Shown: positions 44,722 to 56,775, counted from the first letter of the stretch. The stretch is 64,000 nucleotides of DNA from Limnephilus marmoratus (GCA_917880885.1 OU862909.1:34160405-34224404); one strand, 5' to 3'. A program made the numbers and translations. Notes: generated from the sequence alone by a model not told the origin.

Positions 44722-46144
44722 TTCGTATAATATGTTCAAATGTAATTTCTCTTCTCGGAAGGACGGATCCGTTTCTACATCTCCTTTATTATTTTAACAA
44801 ATTGTCAGGACTAAGAACTACGTGCGCGTACAAAGTTCATGCAATCATGTTTGAGTGACGGAAAGTAAATGATTGTTCTTCAATTAAACCCACCAAAAGC
44901 TCAACCTTAAAGTTGGCTCCGCAATAGTAATAAAAATGTTAACTTTATCTTCCATTTTTGTTTTGAAGAGTTTTAATTATCTTCCATCATTAGAATTACC
45001 AAGTCTATTGTAGTTCAAAATTTTATTTATCTTTTATTGAAGCAATAAAAATAACGTTTCGACCTATCCCCTTAATATTAGAGCAATACATCTGGAGCAT
45101 ACATATGGTGAAATCGATAACTTTACGATATCGGATCGACAGGCGTAACTTCCGATTTTATATCGGATGTTACTAGCATGTTTTCACCGTTGACAGCCGA
45201 GCGACTTCTTTCAGTTCTAAGAGCTTTGTTAGTTCAAACCGTTCATTATATAAGCCATTAATTTTGCATAACGAACGACATGTTAATGTGTATAATATTG
45301 ATGGTTAACCGATACTTGTCTGACACTATGTAGGCCGCGGTAAAATTTATCAATCGTCGGTCGGAATATGTGTTAACAATCGTAGACCGTTCTCACAAAT
45401 ATTGATAACTGACAATAGATGAAGGATTTGATTAGTATCGTAATGATATAGGATTTTATCAATCGACCATTCTAGAACTCCTGAACCACGGCTCTGCAAC
45501 CGGGCCCGAAAAGAAGAAGATGGAGAGATACGAAATGACGAATGTTAGAGAAGAGCGCTAACATTTACTGCGACAAAATTGATACGAAAATTGCGAAAAT
45601 GTTTAATAAAACACGACTCGTTTAAAATAGAGCAAAAATCTCGCGGGCATTATCTTAAACAGCATTTAAAGAAACACTGTGAATTTTTTCATACATATAA
45701 CTTGTAAAATAACTAAAACAAACGTGTTAATAATAATTTTGGAGCATGCTTTGCGATTTTTTCTATCGAGGGAATTTTATATAATTTGCGTTTCGGCGCG
45801 GGCAAAGCCTAGATATTATCTTCAAGAATAACATGTATTTTTTAAGAGCTTTAAAACTTACCGTGTTTAAGGGAAATATGTAATAAATCGGTAGAAATCC
45901 GGGTTGCGGGCCCTTAAAATGGAATTTTTAAGTCACCCTCTAAAGGTGGAATTTCAATATTAACAGTCCTTTTCATTCTTTTGTTTGCTGTCTTCAATAT
46001 CGAACAAAAATTCACATATTTAATTTGGATAAGGTTTCCACAATGTATTTAAACCCTTTTCCTTCTTATCGTTGTAATTTATAATGTATTCTTACGCGTT
46101 TCATCGAGCTTTTAGTAATAGTCACTTAAGATATTACGATACTT
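44722..46144. other. Unassigned DNA
   Basis: Moderately mixed composition, with no recognised gene or family. GTTTTGAAGAGTTTTAAT at 44961 is one tip of the 31824-32605 TIR family. Confidence 0.4.
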
Positions 46145-46385
46145 TCGAAGTGAAAACTTCTTCAGCACCGTTTTATTTGAAACTCGATGAAATAAAAAAT
46201 AACGACACTTTACATCTATATAATTTAGCCTGCGAGGGAATGAGATAGTATAATCGATCTCCTCTTTGTGTGGTGCTTCTAAGCCCATCGGCCTCCTCTT
46301 TGTGCGGCGCTTCGTAGCTTCCTCACTTTTGTCTACTTTAGTTTTCTGAAGCTTTCATCTCTACCGCGTGTGAATTGCACACTCT
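46145..46385 (-). repeat. R2 repeat, full copy
   Basis: GAAGTGAAAACTTCTTCAGC at one end; TAGCCTGCGAGGGAATGAGA, CCTCTTTGTGCGGCGCTTCG inside; CGCGTGTGAATTGCACACTC at the other. Both tips are self-complementary. The CCTCTTTGTG unit is duplicated. Confidence 0.8.
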
Positions 46386-46595
46386 GTTATTATTTTTGGT
46401 TTTATTTGGAGAACCAATTTTCCTAACTTATCCAAAGATTCAAATATTTCCCCGGGGACATTGACCGTTGAAATGATTTCTAAGGGGCACACTTTTGCAT
46501 GGGATACAGATTCATTAGGTGGGTCTACTTCAATGATCGCCACTCAGCGCCAGAGGAATATCTAATCTAAGAAGGTTGTGCGAGGGGGTGTTAGG

Positions 46596-46613
46596 GAGGA
46601 GGGGGGGGGGGGA
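46596..46613. repeat. Poly-G run
   Basis: GGAGGGGGGGGGGGGAAG. Confidence 0.85.
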
Positions 46614-46734
46614 AGACAGGGGATGATATTTTGAGAGCGGTCGATTCGAGGCAGAGTTACATCGTAACATCTGAAATATTCGTAAAATGGTTGAGGTGGG
46701 TTTGAGGAATTCATGATGTAGGAGTTTTTTTATT

Positions 46735-47712
46735 TTTTTACATTAACTCCTCACAGGAGGACCTTAGGAAAATAATTTCCCTCAGGGCCTATGTCATCTG
46801 GGATGCTGTGTGGAGGGTTTTTTTGAGGAGAGGAAGGAATGAACATTGGTCTTGATGAGACCCATGTTGTAGGAAGGAGCAAACACAGAGGCCGGCAGAT
46901 CATTCCACAGCCGAGCTGTTGAACACAAGAACGAGTCGAAGAAACGACCCGTTCTCATGTGACAAATGTCAACCGTGTACAAATGTTGGGCACGCGTTTG
47001 GCGTGTTTCCCGACTATGCACCGGTGCCGAAGGGACCAATGACGCTACTTCCTCGGAGCATCTTCCATTGTAATACCGGTAGAACAAGGAAAGCATTCCC
47101 ACCCGACGCCTGTGCTCTAAAGATTGCAATCCATCTGTTAAGATGGGAGAATTTATTAAGCGGACCGCCCGTTTTTGCACAGAGTCGAGGGTATTTTTCA
47201 GGTATTTTGGAGCTCCAGACCAGAGATGGCTGCTAAATTTAACCGTGGGGCGCACTTGTGATTTTTACAGGGTTAGCAGTTGTGTACTATTAAAGTATCT
47301 GCGGGCCCTGTACAGTACGCCCAGTTTTTGGGAGGCTAACTTTACTCTGGCTTCGACGGAGCCCCCATACCTGAGCTGGTCACTTAGGGTTACACCAAGC
47401 ATTTCAATGGAGGGCCTGTTCGGAAGATTGCTTCCGTTGAAAGAGACTAGATTTTCATTTCGATTCCTTTTAGACGTAATCAGACAAGATTGGGTCTTTG
47501 AAACATTAAATTCAACGAGATTATTTTTACCCCAAGAGAAAACACTCTCGAGGTAACCATCCATTCTTTGCTTCAAAGCCCTATGAGCTGTTGGAGTTTG
47601 TGTGCCCTTTGGGGGCTTGTCAAACAAAAAGCTATCATGAACTGTACTGTCATCCGCGTAACAATGAATTGGTGCACATGACAAAAGAAAGAGATAATAA
47701 AAAAACACACAC
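46735..47712 (-). pseudogene. 5'-truncated LINE (LINE-4), RT C-terminal half and 3' UTR
   Basis: On the minus strand, from about 47700: CAPIHCYADDSTVHDSFLFD (RT catalytic YADD), WGKNNLVEFNVSKTQSCLIT, PSIEMLGVTLSDQLRYGG, LGVLYRARRYFNSTQLLTL. Then comes TAA at 47265-47267, and in the same frame VRPTVKFSSHLWSGAPKYL, LEHRRRVGMLSLFYRYYNGR and a C-terminus ending SFLSSKKPSTQHPR at 46794. The stop replaces the Tyr usual in LYKxxVRP, so it is a single-base lesion. The 3' UTR (about 95 bp, ending GTTAATGTAAAAAAATAAAA) matches the tail of the R1 repeats. The upstream RT and endonuclease are absent. Confidence 0.83.
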
Positions 47713-47847
47713 ACGCTTCAACATTATGAAAATTATCAGGTTCTGTGAATAAATTAAAATGTATTTTAGATAATTTGCTTGAAGAATTATAAGAATGTTT
47801 GTACATTCCTTGCTTTTGGGATGGCTTACAAATTCATTGCTCAATGA

Positions 47848-48013
47848 ATATACCTTGGTACTAACGAACGTAACATTTGTTGGACAGTTATTTAACAATA
47901 CTCAATAAATAAATCTCGGTACTAAGTAATTTAACATTTTTTGGACGAAGTAAAGTGACAATACTCAATAAATATATCTCGGTACTAAGTAATTTAACAT
48001 TTGTTGTAAAGTT
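47848..48013 (+). repeat. ~63-bp minisatellite, left block
   Basis: CTCGGTACTAAGTAATTTAA, CATTTGTTGGACAGTTATTT, AACAATACTCAATAAATATA occurs about 2.6 times. The array continues at 48173-48223 and 49353-49440 after two insertions. Confidence 0.75.
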
Positions 48014-48172
48014 GGGGGCATACATTAATTACGTGAGCAGTTTTTCTTCCGATCTAGACCCCTCGCCCCTTGGTGAAATAAATTTGGGCCACTTCGTATA
48101 TTCTTTTCAAGTAACGTGAGATTTTGCTGGACGCCCCTCCCTTTTGAGCTCACGTAATTAATGTATGCCCCC
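48014..48172. mobile_element. 159-bp MITE with 25-bp perfect TIRs
   Basis: GGGGGCATACATTAATTACG (then TGAGC) at the left and its exact inverse ending ATTAATGTATGCCCCC at the right. It is inserted in the minisatellite. Confidence 0.85.
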
Positions 48173-48265
48173 TTATTTAACAACACCCAATAAATATACC
48201 TCGGTACTAACCAACTTATAATTAGAAAAATGAAATAATTTAACTTTGTATAAACCACTTATTTG

Positions 48266-48317
48266 ATGCGCAAATCCGACCGGTTTCGGAACAAACGTTC
48301 CTTCGTCAGGGAAAGCT
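48266..48317 (-). ncRNA. Hammerhead ribozyme core, PLE copy 2 left (inverted)
   Basis: The reverse complement shows TTTCCCTGACGAAGGAACG, GTTCCGAAACCGGTC|GGATTT. The core bases are identical to the other copies. It is antisense to the PLE coding region. Confidence 0.72.
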
Positions 48318-48432
48318 TATACTAATTTGACAGTTTCGAACAATGTTTTATTATGGTAGGGGTGGAGCTGTTGCTAGATAATAATGTAGATTGGGTAGGG
48401 CAAGCCAACATACACTGACATAGTAATTCATA

Positions 48433-49185
48433 GGACCTCCAACCACCCTGTCTCACAAAAACATTCCACCTTCCATTCCATGATACACCGCTTAGTAAAT
48501 GTCCCAATGTCTAATAATAATTTCCTTTCTGAACTTTCAATAATAAAACAAATTGCTATAAATAACGGATATGAACCAAAATTAATTGATAACATCCTAA
48601 ATAAAAAACTTATCAAAATTTCAAAAAAATAAATATCTATACAATTCTAATAATATTAATGATAATATTAATAATTTTTCAGTTCAATGTTGCAAAAATC
48701 TTCCTTCTAATATTAAACCAGCGTTTTATACAAGAAATAATATCGGTAATTTTTTGAGAAATACTAAAGATAAAGACCATAAATTGACTAATTCCGGAAT
48801 ATATAAACTCAAATGCAATGATTGTCCCTCATTTTATATTGGAAAAACCACTCGTAATTTTGAAATCAGAATCAAAGAACATTTAAGGTGTCTTAATAAT
48901 AATAATTTTTCTGAGTTTGCTAACCATATCATTGAAAATAACCATAGTTTTGAAAAAAATACAGGGATAAATATTCTTCATATTAATCATAAAGGAAAAC
49001 GTTTAGATAACTTAGAAGCCTTGGAAATTAAAAAATCCCTTAAAAATAATGAATCTATTATCAACAAACAAAAATATTGTCATATAGCCCAATCATGGAT
49101 TTGTTCCCCTACCCACCCACTCTACACTAATACCTACCTACCCAATCTACATTATTATCTAGCAACAGCTCCACCCCTACCATAA
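48433..49185 (+). pseudogene. PLE polyprotein fragment: RT C-terminus and GIY-YIG endonuclease
   Basis: The first frame (to TAA at 48630-48632) reads HPVSQKHSTFHSMIHRLVNV, LSIIKQIAINNGYEPKLID, the end of a Penelope-type RT. After a frameshift, the second frame carries SGIYKLKCNDCPSFYIGKTT (GIY...YIG), IRIKEHLRC, ANHIIENNH and LDNLEALEIKKSL. These are the GIY-YIG nuclease motifs with the conserved Arg and Glu, ending at 49185. The domain order RT then GIY-YIG is specific to Penelope-like elements. The N-terminal RT motifs are missing, and the frameshift makes it inactive. Confidence 0.87.
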
Positions 49186-49219
49186 TAAAACATTGTTCGA
49201 AACTGTCAAATTAGTATAA

Positions 49220-49270
49220 GCTTTCCCTGACGAAGGAACGTTTGTTCCGAAACCGGTCGGATTTGCGCAT
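49220..49270 (+). ncRNA. Hammerhead ribozyme core, PLE copy 2 right
   Basis: CTGACGA (49227-49233), GGAAC/GTTCC stem II with GTTT loop, GAAA, CCGG stem III, and GTC ending at 49258. Identical core to 21896-21947. Confidence 0.75.
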
Positions 49271-49352
49271 CAAATAAGTGGTTTATACAAAGTTAAATTA
49301 TTTCATTTTTCTGTAATGGATAACCACAAAGTAATAGCTACATTCAAAAATA

Positions 49353-49440
49353 CAACTTATAATTTTTTGTTGGACAGTTATTTACCAATATTCAATGAAA
49401 ATACTAAATAATTTAACATTATTTGTTTGACAGTCATTTA
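49353..49440 (+). repeat. Minisatellite, right block
   Basis: TTGTTGGACAGTTATTTACC, AATATTCAATGAAAATACTA and TTTGACAGTCATTTAACAG continue the 63-bp array beyond the PLE. Confidence 0.65.
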
Positions 49441-50159
49441 ACAGATAATTTATGAGCGATAATATATTATATTCATATTTAGGGGAGATCACGTCTAAAG
49501 TAGCCAAAGCATTCTCCGGTGTCATTTTTTTAACGTTTAGAACTTCAGAACATAATCTGAGATCAAAGCTTCCCTTTTTAGTTTCTGTCAGAAAATATTT
49601 TTTGGCACGAGCAGAAAGATTAAATTTCTAGTTTGTAGGTATGTTACAATATCTGAGGATATTATTTTCGCAAAAGATGTTATCAGATTCGAGTCAGTAA
49701 AATGCTTTTAAAATTCTATTCACGATATATTTAATCTTCATATGTTTAGAGTTGTACTGCATTCCAGATGACGGCGATACAGTATTTATGGCAGCAAACA
49801 ATGTGATAGTCTATATTCCTACGGATATACATCTCTGACCCGTTTCTGGGCTCCTTATACTCCGGGAAAATACTCAACTGCCCACAGGAGCATCTTCTTG
49901 GCCCGATTTAGTTTTCTTCGGCCAGATTCACAGCGCTCAGTATCATTGAGGTGCATTGTAAAAATGGAAACTTCTTGAAAGTATATATTTGAGGTAAACC
50001 TGTGAATGAAAGGATTCTTCTCATAATGGGTGGGAATTACTGAAAAGAATTTTTTCAGATCTATTTGAAGACTAAATGTGAAAGGAAAAAAAATGTGGTC
50101 AAGCGTTAATAAAATGACACAAAGTCGATGATTCTTAAAAGTGCAATTATAATTGCATC

Positions 50160-50213
50160 GACATTATAGACTGTATGCATATATAATTATATATGCATAC
50201 AGCCTATAATGTC
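50160..50213. repeat. 54-bp near-perfect palindrome
   Basis: GACATTATAGACTGTATGCA...TGCATACAGCCTATAATGTC around an ATAATTAT centre, with one mismatched pair per arm. Confidence 0.85.
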
Positions 50214-50256
50214 CTATTCGCTAGAAATTAACATGTGGGGTTAATTCGTCTACTAA

Positions 50257-50470
50257 GGACGGGTTCTTTAACAGAATTTGAACAATTCATCAAATTTTAA
50301 AGCTAATTTTCAAGTTCTGTAAAAGTTCTATTCAAGTTCCATTATTATTTCAGCTATGTGAAATAACTGACCAATATTGATGTAATAACAGAACTTGAAA
50401 AGAATATTTACAGAACTTGAAAATTTACTTTTAAATTTAAATTGTTCAAACTCTGTGAAACATCCCGCCC
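50257..50470. mobile_element. Foldback MITE (GGACGGG ends)
   Basis: GGACGGGTTCTTTAACAGAA, TTTGAACAATT and TTTTCAAGTTCTGTAAAAG at the left are mirrored by AGAACTTGAAAAGAATATT, AATTGTTCAAACTCTGTGAA and CATCCCGCCC at the right. Half of it also occurs at 28846. Confidence 0.72.
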
Positions 50471-51652
50471 ATAATCTCCACCATTGCACAAACAACATTT
50501 TCATTTTTAATGATGGATATAGGTGAAAATTAAATATTTTTAGGTAATTGACTGACCACAGGAAAGACCTGTTTTAACTCGACTATTTGGCGTTTCTGTA
50601 ATTTTTTGTATTACGTTCCCGTTCCTATTCAAGATGGCCTTGTTGGATACTACCTTTTTATCCCGACAAGAGTTCGTGTATGATAGTGATACCTACTACG
50701 AGCTGTCAAATCGGAATAATCAATTTTATGGTACCCAGTCTGAAGAAAGAGTGAAAAATTATTGCCATTGAGATGGTGACCTTTCTTTCGATACATTGTA
50801 TAATTTCTTATTAGAAATAACAAAAAATATTACGCAAAATTATTTAAGTTTAATAATCAAGTATGTAGGCGAATAAGTACCTACTAACAAATCATAGATT
50901 TCAGATGAAATTTTGGTTTTGATTTATTATTAGCGAAAATTGGAAACACACTTTTTTGAACTCGTGAACTACTGTTCACAAGACTACTATTTCGTACCTC
51001 GCTAATGTAGATATATCTCTCTTAAAAAAATGGTTCATATCATTTTTTTGTCTGCTATTACCATTAGATATTTTAATCTGGACATTTATTGAAACTCAAT
51101 TAATTTATCTATTCTGTAGTCTTGTCATCAGTAGTAGGTCAATAGTTGTAATAATGTGTCTTTCAAACTGAACGGTAGCAATGAAAGTTACCAAAACGTT
51201 TTTATTGCTTTCTAAAATTAGACTTAAATTATTTAAAGCCTACTGGGCCATTATTTATCTCGAAAATAACATCGTGAATATTACAGGTTGATGTCTCGAA
51301 CTGGATTATAAAAAAAATACCATCGATTTGTTACACTCGACTTTCTAATAATAATAATACTTAAATCCGTGGTATCCGCGTTGTTTAATACCTATTAAAA
51401 TAATACCACATTCGATTCAAGATATCGTGTTTATTCATTATTTTTTTTTTTTTCGATAGTTATTATAACTATTATTTTACGCTTTCTCCGATGAGATCGA
51501 TGCACACAAGTCATCATAAAGTTTAGCGTGGATAAAATACTACTGTACGCAAATACACATATATACACAGTGTTCGGAATCTAGTGTGGTAATAGCGGGA
51601 TTGCTGCAAATCTACATGCTACCAATCTGCATAACCCTATAACGCGAGTATT
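50471..51652. other. Unassigned DNA
   Basis: AT-rich; no recognised gene or repeat family. Confidence 0.4.
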
Positions 51653-51891
51653 TGAAGTGAAAACTTATTTAGCACCGTTGTGATTTGAAACTCGATGAAG
51701 ACACTAAAAATAGACAAATACATCCCTGTAGGATTTAGCCTGCGAGGGAATGAGATAGTATAATCGGTCTCCTCTTTGTGCGGTGCTTCGTAGCCTATCG
51801 GTCTTCTCTTTCTGCGTAGCTTCGTAGTCTTCCTTGTCTAGTTTAGTTTTCTGAAGGTTTCACTGCTACCGCGTGTGAACTGCACACTCTG
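51653..51891 (-). repeat. R2 repeat, tandem unit 1
   Basis: GAAGTGAAAACTTATTTAGC to CGTGTGAACTGCACACTC. Head-to-tail with the next unit, joined by GATATTTTT. Confidence 0.8.
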
Positions 51892-51899
51892 ATATTTTT

Positions 51900-52187
51900 G
51901 AAGTGAAAACTTCTTTAACACCGTTGTTTTTTTTTTACATGGGCTTGAAACTCGAGGAAGACACTAAAAATAGTCAAATACATCCATCTATAGGATTTAG
52001 CCTGTGAGAGAATGAGATAGTATGATCGGTTTCCTCTTTGTGCGGTGCTTCGCAGCCTATCGGTCTCTTCTTTGTGCGGTGCTTCGTAGCTTATCGGTCT
52101 CCTCTTTCTGCGGAGCTTCGTAGTCTTCCTTGTCTTCTTTAGTTTTCTGAAGGTTTCATTGCTACCGCGTGTGAACTGCACACTCTG
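51900..52187 (-). repeat. R2 repeat, tandem unit 2 with R1 tail scar
   Basis: Same ends as unit 1. At 51927-51944 it contains TTTTTTTTTTACATGGGC, the antisense of an R1 3' tip, exactly after CACCGTTG. An internal segment CCTCTTTGTGCGGTGCTTCG is duplicated. Confidence 0.78.
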
Positions 52188-52195
52188 ATATTTTT

Positions 52196-52769
52196 GAAGT
52201 GAAAACATCTTTAACACCGTTGTTTTTTTTTACAGGAGCTTCACACAGGAGGCCCTGAGGAAAATAGTTTCCCTCAGGGCCTATGTCATCTTTGGGGATG
52301 CTGTGTGGAGGGTTTTTTTAAGGAAAGAAAGGAGAGGAGAGTTTTGGGAAGGAAAAGGGTTTAAGGGGTGGGCAGGAAACTTGGGTTCTGTGTGACCTGG
52401 TCATCCGCCTCCAAGACCTAGACAAACCTCACCCCATGAACCCGGGCACCCCTGCTAAATTACTAAACGTAGCGAACCACTTGGGGAGACCTATGGCAGA
52501 GGTGTTGGTTATCCAATAAAGGTTCCCGGGGCGGCGGTACCCATTCCCGCCTACCAAATTTAAAATTATTTGTGATTTGTAACTTGATGAAACGAAAAAT
52601 TGCGATACTAAAAAGAGATAAACGCATACACATATAGGATTTAGCCTGCGAGAGAATGAGATAGCATAATCGGTCTCCTATTCGTGCGGTGGTTTGTAGC
52701 CTTCCCATTCTTGTTTGCTTTAGTTTTCTGAAGGTTTCATTTCTACCACGTGTGAATTGCACACTCTGA
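52196..52769 (-). repeat. R2 repeat, tandem unit 3, interrupted by R1
   Basis: R2 halves 52196-52222 and 52571-52769 flank a full R1. The insertion point after CACCGTTG is the same position as the scar in unit 2. Confidence 0.82.
52223..52560 (-). mobile_element. R1 SINE-like repeat, full length, nested in R2
   Basis: Minus strand: GGCGGGAATGGGTACCGCCG, CGGGAACCTTTATTGGATAA, GGGTGCCCGGGTTCATGGGG, TCTAGGTCTTGGAGGCGG, CT-rich block, ACCCTCCACACAGCATCCCC, AAAGATGACATAGGCCC and AGCTCCTGTAAAAAAAA. Confidence 0.85.
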
Positions 52770-54039
52770 TTTTTATTTTCAGATTTGAACAATTAGATTT
52801 TTTATTTTAACCAACAGCTGACGAAACTAATGAAAAAAGTGATAATGTAACCACCAGCTCAAAATCATTATCAAAACCATTATTGTAACTTACAACTAAA
52901 AACTATGTACATACTTTAATGTCTTCTCACAAATATTTGATAGAAAACGGAAAAATTACTATTTTAAACTTTTTTTTTTAAAACATTACGGTCAAATCCC
53001 CAGTGGCCCCTAAACCCTTCTTCTTTTCTGTGGGGTTTTCTATTTCATAGTAAGAATGTAAATTATATTAATTAAATAATTAATTAAAATTTATCTGCAA
53101 ATAGTGATTATCTTTGGTTTTAAGATAATAAATAGAGAAGTCATTACCGTTGTAGTTTATAATGATGTAATGAGTTATGAGCGAATATTTTATTTATTTT
53201 AATTTTAACTTTATTCGTAAAACCTTAAATTGTAATATTTAATCACTGAAGACAATATTAGCGACTCTCGATCGAAAATTTGAAACAGAAAAATCAGAAA
53301 AAGATACTGTCGTATCTCTGGGAATTGAAGCCAGGATCTTAGCATCCTTGACCGGTGCGCAAGACCGCGCACCGGTCTACCACTGAGCTCTATTCTTTTC
53401 GGTCGTATTTAAGATGAAGTCATAGTAAATAATGCAAAATCATATGTTTTTGTTTTGAAAATTTGACCGCTTAGAAGTATTGTAGATGCTTCAATTAAAT
53501 ACTGCGTGTAGAACATACTTTGTCCCTTAAAAATATCGGTAATTTTTTTTATAAGTTTTTTAATAAGCCTATAAAAAAATAAAGTATGAGGTCTAAAAAA
53601 CACACTTTCAAGTCCAAACTCTCCTATTTATAAACCCCTTTTCGGATATGGTTTTATTGTGTAATGTGGCAAATTCAGTTTATTTTATAATAATCGCTAA
53701 AAAAGTTGATATTTACACCCAATCTTCCCAAAATAAAATAAAATATACATTTTCGCGTTGATATTTTACAATACGGCCGCTAGTCGACGAATTCGGTTAT
53801 TCAAAGTGACCCCTATGGCGTCCACCGAAAAACTACTGTCCACGGCACAGTAGTGAACTAGTGGATCGCCTTAACTGTATCATACGTTGACTAAGAACTT
53901 CCAACATTATCTACATTTTCTAACGCATATTTTTATTGAATTTTCACCTTTACGTATGAACTAAATGCTATCTATCTAGGTCTCGAACTAAATGCTAACT
54001 AGAAAGTGTTTTGGAAAAATTTATCATTTTTATTTAATA
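52770..54039. other. Unassigned DNA around the tRNA-like unit
   Basis: Apart from the tRNA-like sequence at 53305-53400, no family was recognised. Confidence 0.4.
53305..53400 (-). other. tRNA-like SINE head with long variable arm
   Basis: Minus strand: GAGCTCAGTGGTAGACC (A box), a hairpin GGTGCGCGGTCTTGCGCACC, a second hairpin GGATGCTAAGATCC like a class II variable arm, and a B-box-like GGCTTCAATTCCC. Next comes TACGACAGTATCTTTTTCTG, similar to the sequence after the tRNA-like unit at 59283. There is no proper acceptor stem, so it is a SINE or pseudogene. Confidence 0.55.
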
Positions 54040-54790
54040 CTAGCTGGTCCCGGCGTGCGTTGCTAAGCCAATTAATAAAGAAATTGTTTCTCCCTGAGTG
54101 TCCTTTCCCATTCGTCCCGTGCCCCTTCCACCTCCCCTTCTTCTCCTGCATCCTTTTCCCCTCTCACGTTCCCACTCCGTCACCTCCACCTTCCCTCTCC
54201 CCACTCCACTCCCCCCCCTTCCCCCCTCCCGTGAACCCCCCTCCCGAGTTCCCCTCCCGCGTTCCCCTTCCACCTTCCCCGCCTTCCCTCTTCCCTTTCC
54301 CGCTCCCTCGTCCCGCCAACCCTCCTTCCGCGTTCCATATATTCAATCCGAGTACATTCAGTTTTTAAACAGCCCGCGTGCCACCTTTTACAATTTTTAT
54401 TCAAATTTCCATTTTTCATGTAGGTATATTAAATTTGGTACCTAACATAGGTACCTATTTAAAATATCTAAAATTCTTGATTCCATTCAAACTATTAGGG
54501 GAGTACCTACTTTAAATAAATTTATCATCTTGATTTTCAAAAACAGAATCCTGATTTAACAATTTTATTGTTTTGCAAAATGTCATTCTCCAACACGCGA
54601 ACTGTCAAACGTGCGGGTTTTCCGAAATTATTCAATTTTCTGCCCAATTTTCTTAATTTTTCTCTCCGTAAGAACCATCTTCGTACTTCAAGGAATAATC
54701 TAAAAAAAGAATTAGCGAAATCGGTTCAGCTGATCTCGAGATTTGCGCTTACCAACACATTTAGCGATTCATTTTTATATTATAGATAGA
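54040..54790 (-). mobile_element. Non-autonomous Helitron (polypurine subtype), copy 2
   Basis: On the minus strand it starts TCTATCTATAATATAAAAAT after A and ends CGGGACCAGCTAG before T. It is co-linear with 127-923 in reverse orientation, including the G/A-rich tract (54090-54310, pyrimidine on +) and TTTTAAATAGGTACC. Confidence 0.82.
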
Positions 54791-56770
54791 TGAGACATCT
54801 ATCGACCTTTTTGCAAGTCTAGGATGAATATTTATTTTTATATATTATTTAATATACGTTTTTTTGAATTTTGTTGAGATTGAAGATTGTGAAAGATTCA
54901 AGGAGATTTTGAAAGAAATAATGTTGGGAGCAAAACGCTATAGAAAATTAGGAGTGTAAGGGTATCAAGGAGACCAAAATTCTTCAAAAGATGTATGATC
55001 ATCATATATCGTGTCACGGGACACATGGGCGTGTGTAAAAACACACAATACCACACCGGATCAACAATACCTAAACAAATTGCGTGACGTAGCATACTTT
55101 ATAGGTTGGCTGTAGGGCTATTCGACCCTTATATCATTTTACTTATTTGCTGTCGTAAATGTATGTATCAGGTATTGTAATGTCCAGTGTGGGGGATGAC
55201 GTGACATTTTTCTAAACTTTTGTCTATTTTTTATTACATTTGATATAAGGAAAAAAATATTGTCAGCTTCCTGAAGGCTCAAGAAAAAATTTTACTGTGG
55301 TAATTGAGAAAGAAAAAGAACATTGATTTAAAAAAAAAACTCTTACCACCGGCCCTCAAGATGTGTACCACGTCTATTGTTTTGAAGAAGAGTGTAAATG
55401 TTACCACTCACCCTGAACTCCGAGTATGTATCTCAAAAACTTAAAAAGATACGAGACTGTGAATTTGAACATTTTTAAAATGTTGCCATACGACAAATGC
55501 GGGAAAAGTACAACCTGAATTACAAAAAATCAGAAACGAAAGCGTACATCACAAATTTCCAAACAGAATATCAAAAACCTCTGGCCCATGTCCACAATAA
55601 TAGACGTAGTGTTAAGAGCATCTTCAGAAATTCTTTAAGAGAAAATCGGAAATGTGTCATTTTTAAATCAAATTTTAGATGTATTGACTCTTTTCCACAA
55701 AAAATTATAAATTGATTTCGAAAGATTGTTCTTTTATCTAGTAAAGACATAGTTTAAATTTTGAGAAAAAATGTTTATTTTTAGTATAAAAAGGTTATTC
55801 CATAGGTCGTTGGCAAATTTGTTAAATTTTCAAACGAAAAATCTTATTTTACAAGACATATTTCATACCATGTAACCATATATTATTGTAAATCAATAAG
55901 TTATCTAGTAAACGCATGTTTCGAAAATTAAATTTTAGTTCAAATAAAATCATTAAAAAAATATATTCGAACACATTTATGACGAAAATTTCTCTATTTT
56001 GTCTATCTATTTACGGTCTTACAAATTAATGTATTTTTAGGTTTTTTTTTGCACATTTATTTTCCTTAGACATTATTGAAAAATTATAAATACTTATGAT
56101 TAAAAAATAATTACGAAAAGTACATAATTTTAATAGTTTTATCATCACGCCTTTCAGCATTTTTGGTTGTAGGTATAAATTAATGAAAATTTTGAATGAA
56201 ATAAAATCTATATTGAGTTATAATTTCAAGAATAATTAACCAGAATAATTAACCCTTCTAATTGGAACCGCCCTGTACGATCGTAAGAACATCTTTCGAC
56301 GAAATTTGGATTCTCGGCTAAAGGTTAAAGGCCCTTAAACTTGAACTAATAAATGATGTGGACAAACCAACCACGTAAGGGAAAACTTGTACATATTTGA
56401 TATTGGCAAGAGGTATTTAAATAATTTCAAAGTCATGTACCCATCTTATATCTCATATGGGTAAAGAAAACCATGTACAAAATGACTACTTTCGAATAAA
56501 GCCGAGTTGCCGGCATTGAAATTGAAATTCAACCATTCCGCAATGAAAAATAATGTATGTTGCAAATGAAGTAAACAAACAAAAGAAAAATATATACTAT
56601 GCACAACGACCTAAACCCTGGTCCTAGACTATCCACGATTGATCATTTAAATAAAATAACTGCGGCAGTCCGTTCGTATGTAAACGAATCATATTTATTT
56701 TTTGATTTTTCTTGTCGTAATTTTCGTAAAAATATTTATAATTTCAAATTATATATTTGTATGAAATTAA
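54791..56770. other. Unassigned DNA
   Basis: AT-rich, no recognised gene or family. The frame at 55497-55715 has no features. Confidence 0.4.
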
Positions 56771-56775
56771 TTTGG

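Larger units (their letters stand above)
48224..49352 (+). mobile_element. Penelope-like element copy 2 with inverted terminal repeats
   Basis: CAACTTATAATT (12 bp) lies at 48212-48223 and 49353-49364. Left: an inverted terminal repeat (48224-48400) with the ribozyme on the minus strand. Middle: RT C-terminus and GIY-YIG domain. Right: a direct terminal repeat with the ribozyme, then a 40-bp end GATAACCACAAAGTAATAGC...ATTCAAAAATA. Inverted pseudo-LTRs and 5' truncation are normal for PLEs. It disrupts the minisatellite. Confidence 0.87.
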
